From NCBI GenBank assembly GCA_025934635.1, contig JAICWX010000042.1, positions 1 to 41,504 on the forward strand: a stretch of 41,504 nt of DNA. The letters are read 5' to 3'. This stretch comes from Streptosporangiaceae bacterium (GTDB taxonomy: Bacteria; Actinomycetota; Actinomycetes; Streptosporangiales; Streptosporangiaceae). The first letter of the stretch is position 1, and every line of letters starts with the position of its first letter. The notes beneath the pieces are model-generated. The model searched no databases. It saw only the letters and a list, made by a program, of their open reading frames with translations, and was not told the origin of the DNA. The position numbers and the translations under genes are program-made. Below, piece after piece: positions 25,759-32,449 of this stretch.

Positions 25759-26436
25759 TTAAGAGTCGTTGCCTACATACCCGTGAGCGGCCAGCGCGGC
25801 GCGCAGCTTACGCCGGGCGTCGAACAGCGTCTTGTAAATCGCGTTGCGGTTGGACGCCAGCTCGATGACCAGGGCATCCAGCGGAGTCCCGTTGAGCACG
25901 ATGGCGACGAAGACCGCGCGCTGCCGCGCGGTGAGTTCCGCATCCACGGCGCGGTGCAGCGCGCCGAGAAGGTCGCGCCACTCGGCCTCCCGGGCCGGGT
26001 CGAAGCCGAACCGGTCCGGCAGCCGGTCCCAGTCTTCGCCGTCCAGCGGGATACCGGGGTTCCGCCAGAAGTGCCGCCCGATCTTGGCCGACACCTCGAA
26101 GATGACGAACTTATACGCCCACGTCGTGAACCGGCTCTCGCCCCGGAACTGCCCGAGCTTGGCCGTGATCGCCAGCAGCGCATCGGCCGCGGCCTGATAG
26201 GCCAGATCATCGAGTTCCGGTCCGGTGATCCGCAGCCGCGGGCCGCGCCGCCGGACCTCACCGTGGGCGACGCGGACCAGCATCGCATGCAGCCGTGTCA
26301 CCGCGGCCTGCTGAGCCGGGCCAGTGCCGGCCAGCGCCCGCAGCCAGCCGGCGGACTCGGGATCAAGCCGGGCAGCCGCAGACCGCGGCTGCCCCAGCCC
26401 GGAGTCCGCCGGAACCATGAGCACGATGCTACCCAT
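25759..26436 (-). CDS. ECF-type RNA polymerase sigma factor
   Basis: 225 residues. Sigma2: ELDDLAYQAAADALLAITAKLGQFRGESRFTTWAYKFVIFEVSAKIGRHFWR, with the FRGESRFTTWAYKFV core of ECF factors. Sigma4: VDAELTARQRAVFVAIVLNGTPLDALVIELASNRNAIYKTLFDARRKLRAAL. An N-terminal extension of about 60 residues precedes sigma2. Start ATG 26436; ATG 26418 is possible. The anti-sigma-like gene follows; two acetyltransferase genes precede it on the same strand, so all four form one operon. Confidence 0.88.
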   Translation of the reverse strand: MGSIVLMVPADSGLGQPRSAAARLDPESAGWLRALAGTGPAQQAAVTRLHAMLVRVAHGEVRRRGPRLRITGPELDDLAYQAAADALLAITAKLGQFRGESRFTTWAYKFVIFEVSAKIGRHFWRNPGIPLDGEDWDRLPDRFGFDPAREAEWRDLLGALHRAVDAELTARQRAVFVAIVLNGTPLDALVIELASNRNAIYKTLFDARRKLRAALAAHGYVGNDS

Positions 26437-26446
26437 GCGCCCGGGG

Positions 26447-26869
26447 TCAGCAGAGCTGTTTCAGCAGGTGAATGTCGTCGTAGCCGTGCGGGTAGCCGGG
26501 CGTGCGCCCGCATTCGGCATAGCCGAGCCGGGCGTAGAAACCCGGCGCCTGGAAGGAGTGGGTGTTCAGGGCGACCCGGTCGCAGCCCCGGCGCCGGATC
26601 TCGGCTTCGGCGGCAGCCAGCAGGCCGGCTCCCAGGCCGGTGCCGCGCTGGTCGTCCCGCACCCAGAGCAGGTCGACGTAGCCGCACCCGCCCCAGGTCC
26701 ACCCGTACAGGCCCCCGCGCAGGTCACCGTCGTCCCCGCGGACGGCCACGCTCAGCATGCGGGCGTCATCGTGGCCGGTGGCGGCGACGTTGAAGGCGCT
26801 GATCTCCTGGTCGAGCTGCTCGGAAAGGCCGGCGTCGGCGTCGCCGACGGCGAACCGGACCTCGGTCAT
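26447..26869 (-). CDS. GNAT-family N-acetyltransferase
   Basis: 140 residues. VDLLWVRDDQRGTGLGAGLLAAAEAEIRRRGCDRVALNTHSFQAPGFYARLGY contains the acetyl-CoA pyrophosphate loop (QRGTGLG, R/Q-x-x-G-x-G/A) and the conserved FY after it. ATG 26869 has GAGGAG about nine bases upstream. It lies ten bases upstream of the sigma gene and nineteen downstream of the SnoaL-GNAT fusion. The acetylated substrate is unknown. Confidence 0.85.
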   Translation of the reverse strand: MTEVRFAVGDADAGLSEQLDQEISAFNVAATGHDDARMLSVAVRGDDGDLRGGLYGWTWGGCGYVDLLWVRDDQRGTGLGAGLLAAAEAEIRRRGCDRVALNTHSFQAPGFYARLGYAECGRTPGYPHGYDDIHLLKQLC

Positions 26870-26888
26870 CACTCGTCTCCTCTTCGGT

Positions 26889-28133
26889 TCAGGGCTGCTT
26901 GACCAGGACGGCGCGGGTGTACAGCAGGTCGAAGCCCTGCCGTTGCGCGTTCTGCTGGGACTTCGATCCGGGCTGGGTGATGATGACGGCGACGTCGCAG
27001 CCGGCCGCGGCGGCGTCGGCGAGCCGGGCGGACAGCAGCGCGGTCTGCACCCCCCGGCGGCGGTGCGCCGGGACGGTCGCCGCCCCGGTGAGCTGCGCGA
27101 CGCCTTCCGATAGCCGCATGGTGGCGCCGCCGACGATGACTCCCTGGCGCAGCGCGGCATAGCGCATATCGCCGGCCGCGGCCGAATCGCGCTCGGCGGC
27201 GATGATCGCCTCGCGCGGGAACTCCTCGTGCCAGGGCACCCCTTGGGTGTCGGGGTGGACGGAGCCCTCGGCCACGACGTCAAGCCAGGTCTCGAACTCA
27301 TCCTCACCGCTCGGCCGGACCTCGACCCCGGCTGGCAGCACCCGCCCGGATGCGCCGGCGAGGGCACGGCCGAGCACGTTCTCGAACGATTCGAGGCGAT
27401 ACCCGCGCCCGGCCAGTACGGCGCTGATCGCGGGGTCGGCCAGGTGGGCCAGCTCGACCTGCACCGGAGCGCCGGCGGCGGCGAAGGCCCGCTCGATTTC
27501 ATCCAGGGCGGCCGGATCCGGCACGCCGCCGAAGCCGAGCCCCGCGACCTTGTTGTAGGGCGAACCCTCCCCGGCAAAGCTCGCCACGCCGCCCGCGACC
27601 GGGATGACGAAACCCGCCATGCCCGTCCGGCGGCTGGCCGCCGCACTGCTCTGGGCGATGAGCTGGACCTCTACCCGTTCGATGCGCGCGGCCAGGGCCG
27701 TATCGCAGAACAGCGGCGTCCGGCCGGCGCTTATGTCCGGCGCACGGGTGGGCGTTCCTTGCGCCGACATCAGGCGCCACCGGCCGTCTTCCCGCGCGTG
27801 GACATGGGTGTACCGGCTGTGCGCGGTCACTTCATTTCCCTGGTAACGCATGACCATCCGGGTTCGTCCGGTGACCACCGCGACCGGGGCGCGCAGGCGG
27901 ACCGAACGTTCTTCGGCGTACCGCGTCACCTCGGTGAACCGCAGTTGCCCGGAGCTGATCGCGCCGAGTAGTTCCGCCCGGCGCGTGACCTGGCCACTCA
28001 GCACGTCGACGATGAGGAAGTCGCCGGCCAGTATCGTGCCGAGCAGGTCGTGATCAGCCGTGAGCAAGGCGGCGAAGAACGCCTCGTCGCTGGCCAGGAC
28101 CTCGCTGATGTCGATGTCGTAGGCAGACTTCAC
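26889..28133 (-). CDS. SnoaL/DUF4440-like domain fused to a GNAT acetyltransferase
   Basis: 414 residues. Residues ~1-130 are an NTF2-like (SnoaL/DUF4440) domain: EVLASDEAFFAALLTADHDLLGTILAGDFLIVDVLSGQVTRRAELLGAI ... RYTHVHAREDGRWRLMSAQGTP. Residues ~145-414 are a GNAT-type region: FGGVPDPAALDEIERAFAAAG, then LTGAATVPAHRRRGVQTALLSARLADAAAAGCDVAVI with the RRRGVQ acetyl-CoA loop. The start is GTG 28133 with AGGAG upstream. The frame is uninterrupted, so this is a genuine fusion and the first gene of the operon that ends in a sigma/anti-sigma pair. Confidence 0.82.
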   Translation of the reverse strand: MKSAYDIDISEVLASDEAFFAALLTADHDLLGTILAGDFLIVDVLSGQVTRRAELLGAISSGQLRFTEVTRYAEERSVRLRAPVAVVTGRTRMVMRYQGNEVTAHSRYTHVHAREDGRWRLMSAQGTPTRAPDISAGRTPLFCDTALAARIERVEVQLIAQSSAAASRRTGMAGFVIPVAGGVASFAGEGSPYNKVAGLGFGGVPDPAALDEIERAFAAAGAPVQVELAHLADPAISAVLAGRGYRLESFENVLGRALAGASGRVLPAGVEVRPSGEDEFETWLDVVAEGSVHPDTQGVPWHEEFPREAIIAAERDSAAAGDMRYAALRQGVIVGGATMRLSEGVAQLTGAATVPAHRRRGVQTALLSARLADAAAAGCDVAVIITQPGSKSQQNAQRQGFDLLYTRAVLVKQP

Positions 28134-28292
28134 TGTCCCCGTCTCCTGATGTTCCGCTGATCGATAACAGGTGCCGCCGGGCGGGCGCCGCCGCCGTCCG
28201 CTCCCGGTTCACCCACATGCCGTTAGCGCCGGCGCGGCGGGAAGTCTTACCCCATCGTCATCACTTTCGTTCCCGCCGTGTTCCACGGTCTC

Positions 28293-28319
28293 GGTCACAG
28301 CCCGGGCGGCTGCCCGGTC
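28293..28319 (+). promoter_or_regulatory. Near-consensus ECF41 promoter remnant
   Basis: GGTCACA (28293-28299), 16 bases, GGTC (28316-28319), upstream of the truncated SDR gene. ECF41-dependent promoters are described as TGTCACA ... CGTC; each box here has one substitution. The remains of an ECF41 sigma gene lie 500 bases downstream, which supports the reading. Confidence 0.45.
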
Positions 28320-28374
28320 TCACTAAGTGCGGAGAGGCTTAACCGCGCCCCTCGCATCGAGATCACGAAAGGTC

Positions 28375-28748
28375 ATGAACATGAAGATCGCTGTCATCGG
28401 CGGGACCGGGCTCATCGGATCGCAGGTCGTCACGATCCTGAACGCGCGCGGGCACCAGGCGGTGCCGCATTCGCCATCCACCGGCGTGGACCTGCTCACC
28501 GGGCAGGGCCTGCCCGAGGCGCTGACGGGCGCCGGCGTCGTGGTCAACCTAACGAACTCGCCGACCTTCGACGACGCCTCGCCGGCGTTCTTCAGGACGA
28601 CCATGGGCAACCTGCTCACGGCGACCGCGGCGGCCGGCACGGGCCACGCCGTCATCTTGTCGATCGTGGGCGCCGAACAGGTGCCGGACCTGGTCTACTA
28701 CCGCGCCAAGGTGCTGCAGGAAGACATCCTCAAGGCCGGTGGCTCGCG
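28375..28748 (+). pseudogene. SDR/NmrA-like oxidoreductase, 3'-truncated
   Basis: ATG 28375 (or 28381) with AAAGG upstream. The first ~120 residues are a normal NAD(P)-binding domain: MKIAVIGGTGLIGSQVVTILNARGHQAV, AGVVVNLTNSPTFDD, FRTTMGNLLTATAAAGTGHAVILSIVGAE and YYRAKVLQEDILKAGG. Homology stops near 28745, where the family would continue into the substrate-binding half. The frame then runs on by chance antisense to other genes with no stop until beyond 30100, so no natural C-terminus is left. SDR/NmrA-like proteins are among the usual partners of ECF41 sigma factors. Confidence 0.7.
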
Positions 28749-28762
28749 CGCTGACCGGCCGG

Positions 28763-28788
28763 GCCCGCACGACCGGCGTCGTGCGGGC
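28763..28788. terminator. Perfect 11-bp hairpin between converging pseudogenes
   Basis: GCCCGCACGAC (28763-28773), CGGC loop, GTCGTGCGGGC (28778-28788). It sits just beyond the point where the SDR gene loses homology and before the stop of the converging sigma pseudogene. Probable bidirectional terminator without a T-tract. Confidence 0.55.
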
Positions 28789-28818
28789 TCCGGCGCACCG
28801 GTCTGTGATGCCGGCGGG

Positions 28819-29357
28819 TCAGGCCACCGCCGCGATCTTCCCGGGATTGACCATCCACAGCAGCTGGTCGATGCCGGCCGCCGAGGCGGTCACCGCGAGC
28901 ACGCCGAACACGTCGCCGTTGCGCACCAGCACGACGCAAGCCTGCCCGTTGGCGGTCACGTTCGCCGCGAACAGCCGCTCCAGCGCGGTCAGGTCACCGG
29001 ACCGGGCCGCCGTGATGAACGAGGCCAGGAGCTCGCGGTGCGCGGCTGGGCTCACCGGCGCGCGCCGTTCGCCCGTCATGTGCTTGCGGGCCCGGCTGAC
29101 CAGCTGGCGCACCGCGGGCTCGGTCGACTGGAGGATGCCGGCGATCTGCCCGTAGGGGTAGCCAGGAACGCGGCCGGGCTGGCCACCGCGCTGCGGTCGC
29201 ACCGCTGCCAGCGCAGCCAGACGTCCTGCACCAGGTCTTCGGCCTCGGTGGCGCTGCTGAGCATGCGGTACGCGATCCCGAACAGGCGGGGCCGCAGGCT
29301 CGTGAAGACCGCCGCGGCCTCCTCGAGATCGCCGGCCCTGCCCGCCCGGGGACTCAC
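28819..29357 (-). pseudogene. ECF41-type sigma factor with two internal deletions and a frameshift
   Basis: GTG 29357 opens an ECF41/SigJ-like start (FTSLRPRLFGIAYRMLSSATEAEDLVQDVWLRWQR ... ASPAAFLAT). At about 29160 the frame changes and resumes inside sigma4 (YPYGQIAGILQSTEPAVRQLVSRARKHM), so the end of sigma2, the linker and the start of sigma4 are missing. The C-terminal SnoaL-like domain is also shortened: LERLFAANVTANGQACVVL lacks the middle, including the DGGGK motif that ECF41 factors need. The last part (DVFGVLAVTASAAGIDQLLWMVNPGKIAAVA) is normal. It cannot give a functional sigma factor. Confidence 0.8.
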
Positions 29358-29367
29358 CTGTGAAACG

Positions 29368-30087
29368 TTACCGGGCCGCTGCCTCGCGGGTGAGCCGCAC
29401 GGCCTCGGTCACGCCGTGGTCCCAGGCCGGGCCGTGGCCGGGCAGCACCCAGGTCGCGTCGATGTCGTCGATGCGGTCGAGGGAAGCCAGGGCCTGCTCG
29501 GGCTGGAGCGTGAACGGCGCCGGCTTGGGCCCGGTCGCGCCGGTGAGCACGTTGCGGGTCGTCATGGTGTCGCCGATGAACAGCGCGTCGGCCGCCGGGA
29601 GGTGGACCGCGACGCTCCCGGGCGTGTGGCCGGGAACGTGGATGATGCGGGGCCGGCCGGGAACGTCGAGCACCTGGCCGTCCTCGGCGGGCTGCAGTCC
29701 GCCGGCCGGGCGGATCCGCAGCCCGCCCTCGCGGGCGGAGTACCACAGGAAGCCGGCCAGCGGCCCGGCCTTGACCGGGCCCCAGCCGCTGTTGGGCTTC
29801 TTGACTTCCAGCCGGGCACGATCGTGGTCGGCGGGGTGGAGGTAAGCCGGAATGTTCTTCTCGCGGTACAGCCGGGCGGCGAAGCCGATGTGGTCGGTGT
29901 CGCCGTGCGTGAGGACCAGCGCCCGCACGTCATCGAGGGTCAGGCTCAGCCGTGCGAGTTCCCTGGTCAGCAGCTTCCAGTAGCGGGGCAGGCCCGCATC
30001 GATGATCGTCACGCCGTCCCCGTCGACGACGAGGTAGCTGTTGACTTTGTCCGAACCGATCCGGTGCAGGCCCTTGGCGATCTGCAT
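29368..30087 (-). CDS. MBL-fold metallo-hydrolase
   Basis: 239 residues. Metal-binding motif LVLTHGDTDHIGF (HxDxDH form), further ligands in HVPGHTPGSVAVHL and FIGDTM, and the final His in VLPGHGPAWDHG: a complete beta-lactamase-fold binuclear zinc site. It hydrolyses an unknown ester, lactone or thioester. ATG 30087 has GGGAGG seven bases upstream. It is divergent from a TetR gene, with paired palindromes in between, and is the obvious target of that repressor. The sigma pseudogene starts 10 bases after its TAA. Confidence 0.88.
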   Translation of the reverse strand: MQIAKGLHRIGSDKVNSYLVVDGDGVTIIDAGLPRYWKLLTRELARLSLTLDDVRALVLTHGDTDHIGFAARLYREKNIPAYLHPADHDRARLEVKKPNSGWGPVKAGPLAGFLWYSAREGGLRIRPAGGLQPAEDGQVLDVPGRPRIIHVPGHTPGSVAVHLPAADALFIGDTMTTRNVLTGATGPKPAPFTLQPEQALASLDRIDDIDATWVLPGHGPAWDHGVTEAVRLTREAAAR

Positions 30088-30114
30088 GGCGGCGCCTCCC
30101 GTGCGAGTCCCTAT

Positions 30115-30155
30115 GGCTACGATTATTAGCCTTCGCAAGGCTACAATAGTTAGCC
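30115..30155. promoter_or_regulatory. TetR operator array between the MBL and TetR genes
   Basis: A perfect palindrome TAGCCTTCGCAAGGCTA (30127-30143) lies in the centre. It is flanked so that two 17-bp dyads GGCTA-N7-TAGCC (30115-30131 and 30139-30155) overlap it, spaced 24 bases. A further half-site follows (TTCGCGATAGCT). The region is AT-rich and contains TACAAT/TACGAT -10-like words, so binding would cover the divergent promoters. Confidence 0.65.
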
Positions 30156-30204
30156 TTCGCGATAGCTGCAATACAATTACGGCCGCTCGCGGACAGGAGG
30201 CCAG

Positions 30205-30762
30205 ATGCCCGCTCACGCCCAGACCTCGACCGCTGCCATCGTGGCGGCCGGACGGCAGCTGCTGGAAGAGCGCGGGGCGGACGCGCTGACCATGCAGGAC
30301 GTGGCTGGCGTGGTCGGGGTGCGCGCGCCGTCCCTCTACAAGAGAGTCCGCGGCCGCTCCGACCTGGTCCGCCTCATCCTGGAGGACGTGGCCGACGAAC
30401 TGACCGCGGCGCTCGACGCGGCGGCAGGCTCCGGCGATCCCGTCGCGGACCTGCGGGCGATGACGGCGGCTTACCGCCGGTTCGCGCACTCCAACCCGGT
30501 CACGTACACGCTCATGTTCGCCCCGGATTCCGTGCCCGGCGCGACGGCGCGATCGGTGCGCTCCTCAGCCGCGGTGCTGCGGGTCGTCGCGGAACTGGCT
30601 GGCCCGTCGCATACGCTGCCGGCCGCGCGCACGATCGTGGCCTGGGCCCACGGGTTCATCACGATGGAGCTTGCGGGAGCATTCCGGCTCGGCGGCGATA
30701 TCGAGCAGGCCTGGGACTTCGGCCTGGACCAGATCCTGGCGGCCGTCCGCCGGGCCGGCTAG
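30205..30762 (+). CDS. TetR-family regulator (WHG-type C-terminus)
   Basis: 185 residues. STAAIVAAGRQLLEERGADALTMQDVAGVVGVRAPSLYKRVRGRSDLVRLIL is the DNA-binding domain. The C-terminal part, RRFAHSNPVTYTLMFAPD and AWAHGFITMELAGAFRLGGDIEQAWDFGLDQIL, is the WHG-type ligand domain. An AGGAGG site precedes ATG 30205. It is divergent from the MBL hydrolase gene and probably represses both through the palindromes at 30115-30155. Confidence 0.9.
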   Translation: MPAHAQTSTAAIVAAGRQLLEERGADALTMQDVAGVVGVRAPSLYKRVRGRSDLVRLILEDVADELTAALDAAAGSGDPVADLRAMTAAYRRFAHSNPVTYTLMFAPDSVPGATARSVRSSAAVLRVVAELAGPSHTLPAARTIVAWAHGFITMELAGAFRLGGDIEQAWDFGLDQILAAVRRAG

Positions 30763-30804
30763 CCAGTCCGTCGTCCGCCTCGGCCCGCTGGAGCGGCCGT
30801 TCCG

Positions 30805-30985
30805 TCATGCCCTGACGATCGAGGTGCCCTGCACCTTGACGCCGACCGCGGCCAGCGGGGCGGGGCCGGGCCGGCCACGACCGAGCCGCTGGCGACGCTG
30901 AACTTGCTGCCGTGGCACGGCAGTTGATGGTGCCGCCGGCCACGGTGCTGACGGTGCCTGGTGCCGAAGGTGCAAGCCGGAGCGT
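30805..30985 (-). pseudogene. Rieske [2Fe-2S] protein, frameshifted C-terminal remnant
   Basis: Read across three frames the minus strand spells TVSTVAGGTIN, then CPCHGSKFSVASGSVVAGPAP, then APLAAVGVKVQGTSIVRA and TGA at 30805. CPCHGSKF is the second cluster-binding box of Rieske proteins. One base is missing inside box 2 (TGCCGTGC for TGCCCGTGC), one in the Pro/Ala stretch, and about four in the region of box 1 (CTHxGC). The N-terminal half and signal region are absent. It cannot encode an iron-sulphur protein. Confidence 0.7.
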
Positions 30986-31139
30986 GACGGCTGGTAGGTC
31001 CGCAAGTACCGGACTCGTTCGGAGGAAAGGTCTTAAGTTTTTGCCGGTAACGCCATGCTTAGGCGCCGCCGGCTCACGGGGCGGGTGATGCCCGTGGTGC
31101 GCCTGATGTCAGGTCTGCATGTCTCCGGGGGCCGACTCA

Positions 31140-31252
31140 CGGCATCGATGGAGCATCAACGTCGTGATCGCGACCTCAATGGAGCATCGATGTCGTAGCC
31201 GGGGCCGGGCGATGGCGAAGGCGGGTTACGGGAGGAGCCTGCGATGCGGATG
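31140..31252 (-). repeat. Dispersed palindromic intergenic element, copy 2
   Basis: Reverse-oriented match to 15665-15778. Its two palindromes are centred on the GAG triplets at 31151-31153 and 31182-31184, again exactly 31 bases apart. In its own orientation it lies about 155 bases upstream of the Rieske remnant, as copy 1 lies upstream of the small ORF. Confidence 0.85.
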
Positions 31253-31307
31253 TGGATGCTGGGGCCATGAAGCGTTCAGGTCGCCCGGCGGGCGGTCTGC
31301 TTGGCGC

Positions 31308-32330
31308 TTAGCGCCAGCCGAGGGCGGGGGCTACGTGGGTGAGGATGCTCTCGATGACGTGGGCGTTGTAGTCGACGCCGAGCTGATTGGGGACGGTGAG
31401 CAGCAGGGTGTCGGCGGCGGCGATCGCCTCGTCCTCCTTGAGCTGCTGGATCAGCACATCGGGCTCGGCCGCGTAGCCGCGGCCGAAGATCGCCTCGGTC
31501 TGCGCGTCGATGAACCCGATCTGGTCGGTGTCCTGGTTCTGGCGGCCGAAATAGGCCCGGTCGCGGTCGTCGACGAGGGGGAAGATGCTCCGGCTGACCG
31601 AAACGCGCGGCTCCCGCTCGTGGCCAGCGGTCTGCCAGGCGTCGCGGAAAGCCTGGATCTGCTCGGCCTGCTGCTGGTGGAAGGGCTTGTCCGACTCGTT
31701 GTTGATGAGCGTCGAGCTCTGCAGGTTCAGGCCCAGCTCGGCCGCCCAGATGGCGGTCCGCTGGGACGCGGCGCCCCACCAGATGCGCTCCCGCAGCCCT
31801 TCGGAGTACGGCTCGGGGCGGAGCAGGCCGGGCGGGTTCGGGAACATGGGGCGGGGATTGGGCTGGGCGAAGCCCTCGCCGCGCAGCACCTCGAGCAGCA
31901 CCTGGGCGTGACTGCGGGCCATGTCGGCTTCGGTCTGGCCCGCTTGCGGCTGGTAGCCGAAGTACCGCCAGCCGTCGATCACCTGCTCGGGCGAGCCGCG
32001 GCTGATGCCCAGCTGGAGGCGGCCGCCGGCGATGAGGTCGGCCGCGCCGGCGTCCTCGGCCATGTAGAGCGGGTTCTCGTAGCGCATGTCGATGACGGCC
32101 GTGCCGATCTCGATCCGGCTGGTGCGCGCGCCGACCGCCGCCAGCAGCGGGAACGGCGATCCCAGCTGCCGCGCGAAGTGGTGCACGCGGAAGTACGCGC
32201 CGTCGGCGCCGAGTTCTTCGGCGGCGACGGCCAGGTCGATGGACTGCAGCAGCGCGTCCGAGGCCGACCGGGTCTGCGAGCCGGGCGACGGCGACCAGTG
32301 CCCGAACGACAGGAAGCCAATCTTCTTCAC
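31308..32330 (-). CDS. LLM-class flavin-dependent oxidoreductase
   Basis: 340 residues from GTG 32330, which gives the family start KKIGFLSFGHWSPS; the frame is open further upstream but without family resemblance. IDLAVAAEELGADGAYFRVHHFARQLGSPFPLLAAVGARTSRIEIGTAVIDMRYENPLYMAEDAGAADLIAGGRLQLGISRGSPEQ is diagnostic of the luciferase-like group. It is probably an FMN- or F420-dependent monooxygenase or reductase. The substrate is unknown. It is divergent from the SMC-type defence cassette. Confidence 0.88.
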   Translation of the reverse strand: MKKIGFLSFGHWSPSPGSQTRSASDALLQSIDLAVAAEELGADGAYFRVHHFARQLGSPFPLLAAVGARTSRIEIGTAVIDMRYENPLYMAEDAGAADLIAGGRLQLGISRGSPEQVIDGWRYFGYQPQAGQTEADMARSHAQVLLEVLRGEGFAQPNPRPMFPNPPGLLRPEPYSEGLRERIWWGAASQRTAIWAAELGLNLQSSTLINNESDKPFHQQQAEQIQAFRDAWQTAGHEREPRVSVSRSIFPLVDDRDRAYFGRQNQDTDQIGFIDAQTEAIFGRGYAAEPDVLIQQLKEDEAIAAADTLLLTVPNQLGVDYNAHVIESILTHVAPALGWR

Positions 32331-32434
32331 GGGCGGGTCAACGTGAACCGCCCGGGCGGCATTCCTGGTCGTCCTCCGGGGCCCGGGCCAGCGGGGTTCG
32401 GCTCGTCGGCGCACACAATGTCAGTTGCCTTGCT

Positions 32435-32449
32435 TACCTTGTACTGGTG
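32435..32449 (+). promoter_or_regulatory. Possible leaderless promoter of the defence cassette
   Basis: TACCTT (32435-32440) fits the TANNNT form of a -10 box and lies exactly six bases before GTG 32447; no ribosome site precedes this start. Both facts fit a leaderless transcript beginning at the GTG. No clear -35 box is visible. Confidence 0.35.

Larger units (their letters stand above)
30763..31307. other. Intergenic region with Rieske remnant and dispersed repeat
   Basis: About 545 bases with no intact gene. It contains the Rieske pseudogene (30805-30985) and copy 2 of the palindromic element (31140-31252). The part 30986-31139 shows nothing that I can identify. Confidence 0.6.

Noticed and set aside
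28749..30129. Continuation of the SDR reading frame for some 460 codons on the + strand
   Set aside because: It runs antisense to the sigma pseudogene and the MBL gene, has no recognisable domain, and reflects the scarcity of stop codons in high-GC DNA.
30659..30943. Minus-strand ORF over the TetR 3' end and the Rieske remnant
   Set aside because: It captures only one of three frames of the decayed Rieske sequence and an antisense stretch; it is not a gene.
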